Shown here piece by piece: positions 37,548 through 44,801 of a DNA stretch of 64,000 nt (position 1 is the first letter of the stretch; each line of letters starts with the position of its first letter). The stretch covers positions 62,001-126,000 of the forward strand of contig CAWAFX010000001.1 in the NCBI GenBank assembly GCA_963781495.1, read 5' to 3'. The notes beneath the pieces are model-generated. The model was not told where the DNA came from. It searched no databases and saw only the letters and a program-made list of their open reading frames with translations. Source of the DNA: Mayfieldus sp963781495 (GTDB lineage Bacteria; Actinomycetota; Thermoleophilia; Solirubrobacterales; 70-9). A program made the translations under genes and the position numbers.

Positions 37548-39641
37548 TTATCGTCCTCTTTCGCTCGGTCGTCCCCGCGCGGCGCAGCCGGAGACCGGCA
37601 GCGGTCCTGCGAGCCGGTAGACGACGGTGGGCGCCTTTCGCAGCACGACCCGTGCGTTGGGGCCCGCAGTCCAGGCCGCCTCGGGCGCGAACGAGCGGCC
37701 GCCGGCAGAGACCCGGTCGAGGCTCGCGACCACGTAGTCGTAGTCGCCATCGTCGATCAGGCGTCGCCATTGCCGGCAGCTCGTGGCGCGCACGAAGCCG
37801 CCGTGCGGTCGGTGAAGCCCGACGTAGGCGACCCGGTTAGAGAGCTCGGTGCCCCAGAGCGGGTACTGGCGGGTCGCGGTCGTCGCGATTCTCTGGCCGT
37901 CGAGGCTGCGCGCCCATCGAAACGCCGCGTTCAGCCCCGGGGCCGCGAACTGGGGATCTGCATAGCGGTGGTCGAGGTAGCGGCGCTGCTCGACCCAGCC
38001 GGCGGCGACCGCCAGCAGCAGGATCGCGGCACCGGCGGCCGCCAGCCCCGCGGCGGGCAGACGACGCAGCCGCGGCGAGCCGAGCAGGACGATCGCGGCC
38101 ACCGTCAGCGCGGCGACGGCCACCGCACCCGCCCGGTAGCCGGAATACCAGGCGGCACCTGAGGCGTCGCTGCAGAGCAGGGCGGCAAGCAGCAGCAGCG
38201 CGAGCAGCGCCCGGCGCCCGCCGCGCTGGGCCCCCGCCGCGACGGGAAGCAGGGCCAGGCCGATGATCAGCGCCGGCGCCAGGTAGCGCAGCCCCGACTC
38301 GAAGCTGAGCGGCATCCCGGCCGGGCCGGCGGCCGAGGCGGGGCCGGCGAGCCAGGCCGCGACGGTGATCAGCCCGACGGCCGCCAGAACCCGCAGCAGC
38401 GGGTCACGGCGCGGGGCCAGACAGGCAATCAGCGCCACGATCGCCAGCCCGGCGATCAGCGGCCAGAGCCAGCCGAGCGACCCGTGCAGGCCGGGCAGGA
38501 ACCAGTGACGCCAGGTCGACCCGTCGAACAGATATCCGAGCACCGACTCCTGGCGGCGCCCACCGAGCGCCTGGTCGGGGGCCGGCAGGCTGAGTGGGCC
38601 GAGCGACTTCAGCCACGGAAACGGGCTGCCCGCCAGCAGCAGGTTGCGCAGGTACCAGTAGCCGCAGCCGGCCAGCATCGGCAGGCCGACCGCCGCCGCC
38701 GCCCGCCGGCGCCGGCCGCGGGCGCTGATCACGACCAGCCCGATCCCGAGGGCGATCGCGGGCGCGAGGTAGTTGAGCTTCACCCCGGCGGCCAGCCCCG
38801 CTGCCAGCCCGGTCAACGCCAGCGCACCGGGGGCGGGCCAGCGCTCTCCCTCGGCGGCACGGGCGTTGACCGCCAGCGCCGCGGCGGCGGTGAGGAAGAA
38901 GATCGCCGCCATGTCGTTGCGCATCGAGCCGATCTGATCCGCCAGCACCCCCGAGTCGAGCACGACCGCGGCGCCGATCAGCGACAGCGGCGCGACCCCG
39001 TAGGGGCGGCCGATGCACCAGGCGGCGAGCAGCGTCCCCGCCAGCCAGCCGGCGTTGATCAGCGGCGAGAGGTTGTCGCGTCCGAAGGCGAGGATCCCGA
39101 CCCCGTGCAGGAGCTCGGAGTTGGCGGGGTAGAACCAGGCCAGGAACTGGGGGGCGATGTAGTCGAGCTTCCAGGTCGAGTGGCTCTGGGCGAAGTGGGC
39201 GGCGAAGGGCCCGTGGTACCAGGTCGAGTCGAAGTTGGTGATCCCTGAGTCCAGGGTCACCCGGATCCCGACCGACCAGTGGGCGACTACCAGCCCGGCG
39301 ACCAGCAGCGCCAGCGCCGTCATGGCGGTGCCCGGGCGGGGTGCCGCCGGCATCTGCCGGCCCGGGCCCGCGGGGCCCGCGCGGACCCGAAGCCGGATCG
39401 CGGCGCCGAGGATGACGACCGCGGGCACCAACGCAAGCTCTCGAAAGAGCCCGAACGTGCCCAGCAGCTCGGCGGTCCAGATGACCAGCGCCAGCCCGAT
39501 CACCGCGTCGGCGAGCCAGGCGGGTGGGCCGGACCAGCCGGGCAGAAGCCGCGAGCGGACCCTGGTCGCACCGGCGCCGGCACCGAGGACGACCGCGATC
39601 AGCTCCACGGCCCCCAGCAGGTAGTCACCGGCGCCGAGCAT
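37548..39641 (-). CDS. Large GT-C-like multi-span membrane protein, paralogue B
   Basis: 697 residues, about a dozen hydrophobic segments and a C-terminal soluble part. Shares with the 30814-32958 protein the loop GITNFDSTWYHGPFAAHFAQ, the SELLHGVGI and AAWCIGRPYG segments, and the final soluble region (AATRQYPLWGTELSNRVAYV here). Function inferred as for the paralogue: a lipid-linked-sugar-dependent transferase or polymer protein. The start overlaps the murJ stop by 17 bases, so it is translated with murJ. Confidence 0.75.
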   Translation of the reverse strand: MLGAGDYLLGAVELIAVVLGAGAGATRVRSRLLPGWSGPPAWLADAVIGLALVIWTAELLGTFGLFRELALVPAVVILGAAIRLRVRAGPAGPGRQMPAAPRPGTAMTALALLVAGLVVAHWSVGIRVTLDSGITNFDSTWYHGPFAAHFAQSHSTWKLDYIAPQFLAWFYPANSELLHGVGILAFGRDNLSPLINAGWLAGTLLAAWCIGRPYGVAPLSLIGAAVVLDSGVLADQIGSMRNDMAAIFFLTAAAALAVNARAAEGERWPAPGALALTGLAAGLAAGVKLNYLAPAIALGIGLVVISARGRRRRAAAAVGLPMLAGCGYWYLRNLLLAGSPFPWLKSLGPLSLPAPDQALGGRRQESVLGYLFDGSTWRHWFLPGLHGSLGWLWPLIAGLAIVALIACLAPRRDPLLRVLAAVGLITVAAWLAGPASAAGPAGMPLSFESGLRYLAPALIIGLALLPVAAGAQRGGRRALLALLLLAALLCSDASGAAWYSGYRAGAVAVAALTVAAIVLLGSPRLRRLPAAGLAAAGAAILLLAVAAGWVEQRRYLDHRYADPQFAAPGLNAAFRWARSLDGQRIATTATRQYPLWGTELSNRVAYVGLHRPHGGFVRATSCRQWRRLIDDGDYDYVVASLDRVSAGGRSFAPEAAWTAGPNARVVLRKAPTVVYRLAGPLPVSGCAARGRPSERGR

Positions 39642-41328
39642 CTGTGAGCCGCCGCAGCAGGCGCATGATCTGCTCCAGCTCCGACACCCGCAGCAGCCGC
39701 ACGACGGCGAGGTAGACCGCGGCCCCGGCGGCGAGGCCGGCCGTGAGCGAGACGGCCTGGCCGCCGAGCGAGCGGCCGAGCGCCGAGTCGAGGGTCAGCC
39801 AAACCCCATAGCTGACCCCGGCCAGCGCCGCCGAGCCGGCTCCGATCCGCAGCCCGGAGTCGGCCAGCCTCCTCAGCTCCAGACCTCCGAGCTGGCGCTG
39901 CAGGACGACGCACTGGATAACGATGCAGACGATGGTCGAGATCGCCGTCGAGGCGACGATCCCGCCGACCCCGAACGGCTTGTAGAGCAGCAGCGCGGCG
40001 AGGGCGGTGATCCCGAGGTCGATGCTCGAGATCACGGTCGGGATCCAGGGGCGCTGGAGGCTGAAGAAGGTCCGGGTCAGGAGCAGATAGATGCCGTTGG
40101 TCGGAAGCGAGAAGCCGAACCAGAACAGCGCCGTGGCGACGAGCTGGGTCTGCGATGCCGTGAACTCGCCGCGCTGGTAGACGAGGCGGATCATCGGGTG
40201 CGAGAGGACCAGCACCGCCGCTGCCGCGGGCAGCAGCACGAAGAGGATCTGCCGCATCCCGTTGGCCATCGTCCGCCGCAGGTCGTCGCGGGCACCGCGG
40301 GCGGCGAAGCGAGCCAGGGTCGGAAAGAGGACGGTGGTGATCGCGACCGAGAAGATCCCCTGCGGCAGCTGGTAGACGCGGAACGCCTTGTCGATCGCCG
40401 CCGGGCCGCGGTCGGAGACGAGGCTGCCGAAGAAGCTGTTGATGACGAGGTTGAAGTTGATCAGCCCGAGGCTGATCGTCACCGGCAGCATCAACAGCAG
40501 CACCCGGCGCACCGCGGGGTTGCGCCACGGTTTGCCGAAGCGGCGGCGGAAGCGAAACGGCGTGTTGCGCAGGTCGACGATCGGAATCGCGAGCTGGATC
40601 ACGGTGCCGGCGACGATCCCGATCGCGTAGGCGTAGATGCGGTCGTTGCCGTGGAAGTGCGGCACCAGCGCGACCAGCACCGCGATGATCGTCAGGTTCC
40701 AGAACAGCGGCGCGATCGCGAAGGCGCCGAAGCGGTCGTAGCTGTTGAGGATCCCGACCACCACGCCGCTGAGCCCGAGCAGGATCAGGATCGGGAAGAG
40801 GATCTGCGAGAGGACGACCATCAGGTCGCGGATCTCCCCCTTCAGACCGGGGGCGAAGAGCGGCATCACGATCGGCGCGACGAGCACGAAGATCGCGGTG
40901 ATCGCTCCCAGCACCATCGTCACCACGAACAGCAGTGCCGAGGCCAGGCGGAAGGCCTCGCGGGTGTTGCCCTTCTCCAGCTGCTCGGTGAAGACCGGCA
41001 CGAAGGCCGGCTGCAGGGCGGCGTCGGCGAACAGGCTGCGGACCAGGTTCGGGACCTGGAAGGCGACGGTGAAGGCCGACATCGGCCCGCGGACGCCGAA
41101 GTAGCTGGCGGCGACGACCTCGCGCACCAGGCCGGCGATCCGCGAGGCCGCGGTGGCGAGCGAGAAGAACGCGGTCGAGCGGGCCAGGCGGCCCGCGTGC
41201 TCACCCGGCGCCGGCAGCCCGCCGGGCTCCTCGCCGGGGTCGAATGCCTCCGCCCGCCGCTCGGCTGCGTCGAGCGCAGCCTCGCGGTCTGCCGGGTCGG
41301 GGCTGTCGGGTGCCGGAGGAGTGGGCAT
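39625..41328 (-). CDS. murJ: Lipid II flippase MurJ (MviN family)
   Basis: 567 residues. A 45-residue Pro/Glu-rich cytoplasmic extension precedes 13-14 hydrophobic segments of the MviN family: RLARSTAFFSLATAASRIAG, VAFQVPNLVRSLFADAALQP, AFVPVFTEQLEKG, and PVTISLGLINFNLVINSFFG, with repeated charged residues in TM1, TM2 and TM8. It moves lipid II outward for peptidoglycan synthesis. The extension is longer than in E. coli, as is common in Actinobacteria. Divergent from rpsT. Confidence 0.94.
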   Translation of the reverse strand: MPTPPAPDSPDPADREAALDAAERRAEAFDPGEEPGGLPAPGEHAGRLARSTAFFSLATAASRIAGLVREVVAASYFGVRGPMSAFTVAFQVPNLVRSLFADAALQPAFVPVFTEQLEKGNTREAFRLASALLFVVTMVLGAITAIFVLVAPIVMPLFAPGLKGEIRDLMVVLSQILFPILILLGLSGVVVGILNSYDRFGAFAIAPLFWNLTIIAVLVALVPHFHGNDRIYAYAIGIVAGTVIQLAIPIVDLRNTPFRFRRRFGKPWRNPAVRRVLLLMLPVTISLGLINFNLVINSFFGSLVSDRGPAAIDKAFRVYQLPQGIFSVAITTVLFPTLARFAARGARDDLRRTMANGMRQILFVLLPAAAAVLVLSHPMIRLVYQRGEFTASQTQLVATALFWFGFSLPTNGIYLLLTRTFFSLQRPWIPTVISSIDLGITALAALLLYKPFGVGGIVASTAISTIVCIVIQCVVLQRQLGGLELRRLADSGLRIGAGSAALAGVSYGVWLTLDSALGRSLGGQAVSLTAGLAAGAAVYLAVVRLLRVSELEQIMRLLRRLTDARRR

Positions 41329-41382
41329 CGCTATAGTCGGCGGCCGCTCGAGACCGGTCGCCCCCGGCTCGGCGCTCCGAAG
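41329..41382 (+). promoter_or_regulatory. Divergent murJ/rpsT spacer with TATAGT box
   Basis: The 54-base spacer holds GCTATAGTCGG; TATAGT at 41332-41337 resembles a -10 box about 46 bases before the rpsT ATG. No matching -35 is convincing, because the upstream bases are already murJ coding sequence. Confidence 0.35.
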
Positions 41383-41640
41383 ATGGCCAACATAGCCTCA
41401 CAGAAGAAGCGGATCTTAAGAACGGCGCGCGAGCATGCCGAGAACAGGCGTCTGGTCGGGGCCGTCAAGACCCACTTCCGCCGGCTCGAGAAGGCAGCCA
41501 CGGAGAGCGACTCAGAAGCCGTCGCGCAGGAGCATCGGGCCCTGGTCTCGCGGATCGACAAGGCGGCCCAGAAGGGCGCCATCCACTCCCGCAACGCCGC
41601 CCGCAAGAAGGCTCGGGCCTCGAAGCTCGCCTCCAAATGA
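41383..41640 (+). CDS. rpsT: 30S ribosomal protein S20
   Basis: 85 residues. MANIASQKKRILRTAREHAE, NRRLVGAVKTHFRRLEKA, and the basic helix NAARKKARASKLASK are typical of bS20. ATG 41383 is chosen by length and homology; the frame upstream is open but not conserved. It stands alone, followed by a strong double hairpin. Confidence 0.97.
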   Translation: MANIASQKKRILRTAREHAENRRLVGAVKTHFRRLEKAATESDSEAVAQEHRALVSRIDKAAQKGAIHSRNAARKKARASKLASK

Positions 41641-41643
41641 TCT

Positions 41644-41694
41644 GCGGCGGCTTCGCCGCCTGACATGCCAGTGCCGGCGCGCAACGCGCCGGCA
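41644..41694. terminator. Bidirectional double hairpin between rpsT and holA
   Basis: GGCGG-CTTCG-CCGCC at 41646-41660 and a perfect 10-bp stem TGCCGGCGCG/CGCGCCGGCA at 41672-41681 and 41685-41694. The two convergent genes end 4 and 16 bases away. Likely terminates both transcripts, though no U-tract is visible beyond GGCAAA. Confidence 0.65.
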
Positions 41695-41709
41695 AACGAC
41701 CAGGGTTGC

Positions 41710-42687
41710 CTAGCCCGGCACGCCGGCGGCCCGGCGCACCGCCAGGGTCAGCGCCAGCTCGTCGCCGTACTCGGCTCCGCCGCGGCACCAAACCTCGAGG
41801 TCGGCCAGCGCCGCGGTCGCGTCGCGCAGCTGCTCCGGCGAGCAGTCGCGCAGCCGCGCGAGAAGCTGCTTGGCGGCATAGGGGTGCATTCCGAGCTCGG
41901 ACTCGACCTGCTTCGGTGGCTCGCCGGCCTCGAGGCGCTCGAGTGCCGCCGTCGCCTTGCGAAGCCGCGAAGCGAGCCCGTAGACGAGGCCGGTGACGTT
42001 CTCGCCCTGGGCCAGCAGGCGCTCGGAGATCGCCAACGCGGTCTCGGCGTCGCCTTCCAGCAGGGCATCGGAAAGCGCCCAGACGGCGGCCTCCGAGGTG
42101 TCGCTGACCATCGCCTCGAGGTCGGCCGCACCGACCTCGCCGCCATCGCCGGCCCAGAGGGCCAGCCGGTCAAGCTCATTGGAGAGCCGCAGGGGGTCGG
42201 CGCCCATTCGCTGAACGAGCAGGCGGGCTGCCAGGGGGTCGAGCCGGAAGCCGCGCTCCTGTGCCTCCGCGGCCAGCCGCCGCGGCAGGTCGCGCTGGCG
42301 CGGAGCCTCGAAGGCCAGGACCTCACCGCCCGCGTCGCGGACGGCCTTGGCGAGCGCCGCCACGGGCTTGCCGTGGACGATGAGGACGACCGTGAGGTCC
42401 TCCGGCAGTTCCGAAAGCGCCTCGATCACCGCCCGGCGGTCGCCCTCGCCCCAGCGCTCGACGTGGTCGGCGAGGAGATAGCGGCGCGACGCAGTCAGCG
42501 AGAGCGCCGGGATCGCCGCGATCAGCGCCTCGGCAGCCGGGGCGCCACGGCCCTCGGGGGGCTCGAAGGACTGCAGCGCGGCGGCCCCGCCTTCGCCCTC
42601 GGCGCGGGCTCGCAGCCGGCGGCGAGTGGCGGCGATCTTCGCCTCGTCGCTGCCCGCGACCAGATAGACGGGCTTCATCTCCGCCAC
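41710..42687 (-). CDS. holA: DNA polymerase III subunit delta
   Basis: 325 residues. The family pattern runs MKPVYLVAGSDEAKIAATRR (P-loop-like but degenerate), ALSLTASRRYLLADHVERW, LTVVLIVHGKP, RLLVQRMGADPLRLSNELDR, and the C-terminal helical domain LLARLRDCSPEQLRDATAAL. Loads the beta clamp with delta-prime. It is the last gene of the comEA-comEC-holA group and begins 33 bases after the low-complexity protein Y. Confidence 0.93.
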   Translation of the reverse strand: MAEMKPVYLVAGSDEAKIAATRRRLRARAEGEGGAAALQSFEPPEGRGAPAAEALIAAIPALSLTASRRYLLADHVERWGEGDRRAVIEALSELPEDLTVVLIVHGKPVAALAKAVRDAGGEVLAFEAPRQRDLPRRLAAEAQERGFRLDPLAARLLVQRMGADPLRLSNELDRLALWAGDGGEVGAADLEAMVSDTSEAAVWALSDALLEGDAETALAISERLLAQGENVTGLVYGLASRLRKATAALERLEAGEPPKQVESELGMHPYAAKQLLARLRDCSPEQLRDATAALADLEVWCRGGAEYGDELALTLAVRRAAGVPG

Positions 42688-42720
42688 GGGTTCGAGTCTA
42701 GTCAGGCGCCCGGCGCGGGC

Positions 42721-43572
42721 TTACTTCTGGTGCCAGCCAGAAAAGCCCTTCGGCTTCCCCGATGGCGACGAGGCGACCGCGACAGTCTGGGTCGATGGCG
42801 TCGTGACGCTGGAGCTGCTGTGTCCGGTCACGACGCTGGAGCTGCTGTGCCCGAAGGAGCTGCTGTGTCCGAAGACCTTCCCGCTGGCCGCGGTTGCGCT
42901 GGTCGAGCTGGTCCCCGTGGAGGAAGCCCCGTGTCCGGGCGCCGGGGCGATCGGGACCGTGGCCGGGCCGCCGTGGCCGTTGCTGGAGCCGGAGCTGGGT
43001 GGAGTGTCACCGGGAAGGCCGCTCCCGTCGCCGCCGCTCGGGATCGACCCGGTGCCGCTGCCCGTACCGCTGGTCCCGGTCCCGGTGCCGGCCGAGGTTC
43101 CCGAGCTCGGTGCCGTCGGGGCCGGGGCGGAGGGAGTGCCGGCGGTCTGGCCGGCGCTGCCGTTGCCGATCGAGACGTCGACCTGGCGGCCCCCGGGGCT
43201 GGAGTTGACCGGGGCGCCCGCGGAGCCGGGCTGGGCGCCGCTCTTGCCGGAGCCGGTGGAACCGTTCGCCGTGGCAGCGCCATTCGCACCCGACCCCGTC
43301 GAGGCGCCGGCCGAACCGGCCGTCGTCCTCGAGCCGCCGGCGGCATGGCTGCCGGAAGCGTGATCAGAGGTGGTCAGCACCTGGCCCTGGCCGGAGTTGC
43401 CGCCGAGCGGCAGCGGCACCGCGGTGGCCGCGAGATGCATGACGAAGGCGAGCGCCAGAAGGGCGAAGGCGCCAAGCACCGCGACCGTGGCGAGCCGGGC
43501 GCGATCGAAGTGATCGGGCATCGCGCGAACCCGCGCCGTCGCTGCAATCGGGTTTCGGAAGAAGGTGAACAT
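42721..43572 (-). CDS. Membrane-anchored Ser/Gly/Thr-rich low-complexity protein (Y), unknown function
   Basis: 283 residues. A short cytoplasmic N-terminus (FFRNPIAATARVRAMPDHFD) is followed by one membrane helix (VAVLGAFALLALAFVMHLAA, about 31-50). Residues 55-250 are Ser/Gly/Thr/Ala/Pro-rich without a fold. Near the end three GHSSS units occur (FGHSSS, FGHSSSS, TGHSSSS), and the tail is KPKGFSGWHQK. It looks like a surface-exposed stalk. The start codon and ribosome binding site lie in a perfect 11-bp hairpin (43558-43592). It sits between comEC and holA. I do not recognise the family. Confidence 0.7.
   Translation of the reverse strand: MFTFFRNPIAATARVRAMPDHFDRARLATVAVLGAFALLALAFVMHLAATAVPLPLGGNSGQGQVLTTSDHASGSHAAGGSRTTAGSAGASTGSGANGAATANGSTGSGKSGAQPGSAGAPVNSSPGGRQVDVSIGNGSAGQTAGTPSAPAPTAPSSGTSAGTGTGTSGTGSGTGSIPSGGDGSGLPGDTPPSSGSSNGHGGPATVPIAPAPGHGASSTGTSSTSATAASGKVFGHSSSFGHSSSSVVTGHSSSSVTTPSTQTVAVASSPSGKPKGFSGWHQK
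42805..42874 (-). repeat. Short tandem coding repeat in protein Y
   Basis: Three copies of GGAGCTGCTGTG followed by T/C-CCG occur around 42811-42874 on the + strand, encoding the GHSSS units near the C-terminus. The first two copies share a longer GACGCTGGAGCTGCTGTG. Likely slippage-prone. Confidence 0.7.
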
Positions 43573-43592
43573 CCGCCAGACTCACCTTCTTC
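43558..43592 (-). promoter_or_regulatory. RBS-sequestering hairpin at the start of gene Y
   Basis: GAAGAAGGTGA (43558-43568) and TCACCTTCTTC (43582-43592) are perfect 11-base reverse complements with a 13-base loop. In the mRNA the upstream arm contains the only purine-rich SD-like sequence (AAGGTGA) about 9 bases before the AUG, and the downstream arm is codons 2-5 of gene Y. Melting or binding would control initiation. Confidence 0.6.
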
Positions 43593-43632
43593 ATCGCCCA
43601 CTCCCTGCCTGCTGATGAGGGCCGGCGCGCCC

Positions 43633-43649
43633 AAAACCCGATTGCGGGT
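43633..43649 (-). terminator. Small hairpin with T-tract between genes X and Y
   Basis: On the minus strand ACCCG-CAAT-CGGGT is followed by TTT. It lies about 63 bases downstream of the X stop and 61 bases upstream of Y. The 5-bp stem is short, so it may be an attenuator or partial terminator. Confidence 0.4.
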
Positions 43650-43711
43650 AGGACAAACGTCCGAGGCCTCAGCCACCGCCTCATGAAAACTGGGTGGTCT
43701 CTGGCTAACGA

Positions 43712-44560
43712 CTACTGGGTGGGCCCAGCGTCCAGAGCACTGTCCGCGGCGGCGGGATCCTGCGGCGGATCGACCGGATCCTGGCTGACCGACTGCGTCT
43801 GCTGGGAAATCGCCGGCTGCGGTCCAGCTGCCTCACCGGCGCCGTCGTAGCCCTTGTCGGCCGGGGCCGGGTCGTCGGCCGCAGCCGGGTCGTCGGAGCT
43901 CTGATAGCCGTCGCCGGACTCGTCCGCCGCAGCCGGCTGGTCAGCCGAGTAGGTCGAAGTCTGGCTCGTGGGGCTGGCGAAGGCCTTCGCATTGCCGCCG
44001 CTGTCGCAGCCGCCGCTCATGTCGCCGCCGTCCCCCTTTCCGCCCGGATTCTCGCTGGGCGGCGGGTTCGTGCCGCCGGGGGTGGGCCCGGCTGGCTGGC
44101 CGCCGCCGGAGCCGCCGCTCGGCGGCTGCTGAGGCGTTTGGGGGGTGCCCGGACTAACGGGACCCTCGGGGGTTCCGACGCCCCCCGCTCCCGGGCCGGT
44201 CACGGTGCCGCCCGGAGGTCCACCGCCGTTGCCGTTTGGGCCGCCATTGCCGGGTCCGCCGTTGCCTGGGCCGCCGTTGCCGCCTCCCGGGTTGCCGGTG
44301 AACAGCGCCGGCCCGGCCGGGGCCACCCCCGGCAGCGGGAGCGGAATCGTCGTTGTCGCGCCGGCGAACGGAAGCCCGCCGCCACCGAGGTTGAGGAAGC
44401 GGCTGCCGCGGCGCTGGGCCTGTGCCTTGCTCCGCGACGTCTTCACCGAGGCCGAGCCCGCGTTCGTGCCGCCGTCGGCGGTCAGCGCGTTCGGCCAGCC
44501 GCTGAAGCCGGCGTAGTCACCGAGCAGCAGGGCGGAGGCGACGGCGCAGATGAGCAGCAC
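43712..44560 (-). CDS. Membrane-anchored Gly/Pro/Asn-rich protein with acidic tail (X), unknown function
   Basis: 282 residues from GTG 44560. One membrane helix is at the start (VLLICAVASALLLGDYAGF), then a basic stretch (KTSRSKAQAQRRGSR), a Gly/Pro/Asn repeat region (GGPGNGGPGNGGPNGNGG), one Cys (SGGCDSGG), and a strongly acidic tail rich in AADD/PAAAD. The frame is open further upstream to 44650, encoding WWWSQNWRKSRFLLRAGAVSA, a convincing cytoplasmic lead-in to the helix, but only CTG or ATA codons are available as starts there. Shares FSGW with protein Y. Located between comEC and Y. Family not recognised. Confidence 0.6.
   Translation of the reverse strand: MLLICAVASALLLGDYAGFSGWPNALTADGGTNAGSASVKTSRSKAQAQRRGSRFLNLGGGGLPFAGATTTIPLPLPGVAPAGPALFTGNPGGGNGGPGNGGPGNGGPNGNGGGPPGGTVTGPGAGGVGTPEGPVSPGTPQTPQQPPSGGSGGGQPAGPTPGGTNPPPSENPGGKGDGGDMSGGCDSGGNAKAFASPTSQTSTYSADQPAAADESGDGYQSSDDPAAADDPAPADKGYDGAGEAAGPQPAISQQTQSVSQDPVDPPQDPAAADSALDAGPTQ
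44229..44285 (-). repeat. Gly-Asn-Gly-Gly-Pro coding repeat in protein X
   Basis: Near-repeats of CCGCC(G/A)TTGCC(T/G)GG on the + strand encode successive PGNGG units in the low-complexity region of X. Confidence 0.6.
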
Positions 44561-44801
44561 CGCCGAAACGGCACCCGCGCGGAGCAGAAAACGGGACTTT
44601 CTCCAGTTCTGACTCCACCACCAGCCCAGCTGTCGTCGGGAGAACTTTATTCACGCACCTTCCCTGGCACCGCCCGATCGCAACCAAGCGGATACGCCAG
44701 TTGACGATTCTGGCACGAATCGCGGCGCCTGCCGCCATCCGTGCCTGAGCAGGCCCGCAAAACCGGCCAATGTGAGCGCTTGCTTACCTTCCGCCCCGCC
44801 C
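44561..44801 (-). other. 241-base gap between comEC and gene X
   Basis: The proximal 90 bases are probably the uncharacterised 5' part of gene X. The distal 150 bases (44651-44801) hold no open frame of note on either strand. I compared by eye with cobalamin, SAM, TPP and c-di-GMP riboswitch cores and saw no match. It is the largest gap in the window and may carry the promoter for X and Y. Confidence 0.4.

Noticed and set aside
44651..44801. Possible riboswitch in the comEC-X gap
   Set aside because: No match by eye to c-di-GMP, cobalamin, SAM or TPP cores.
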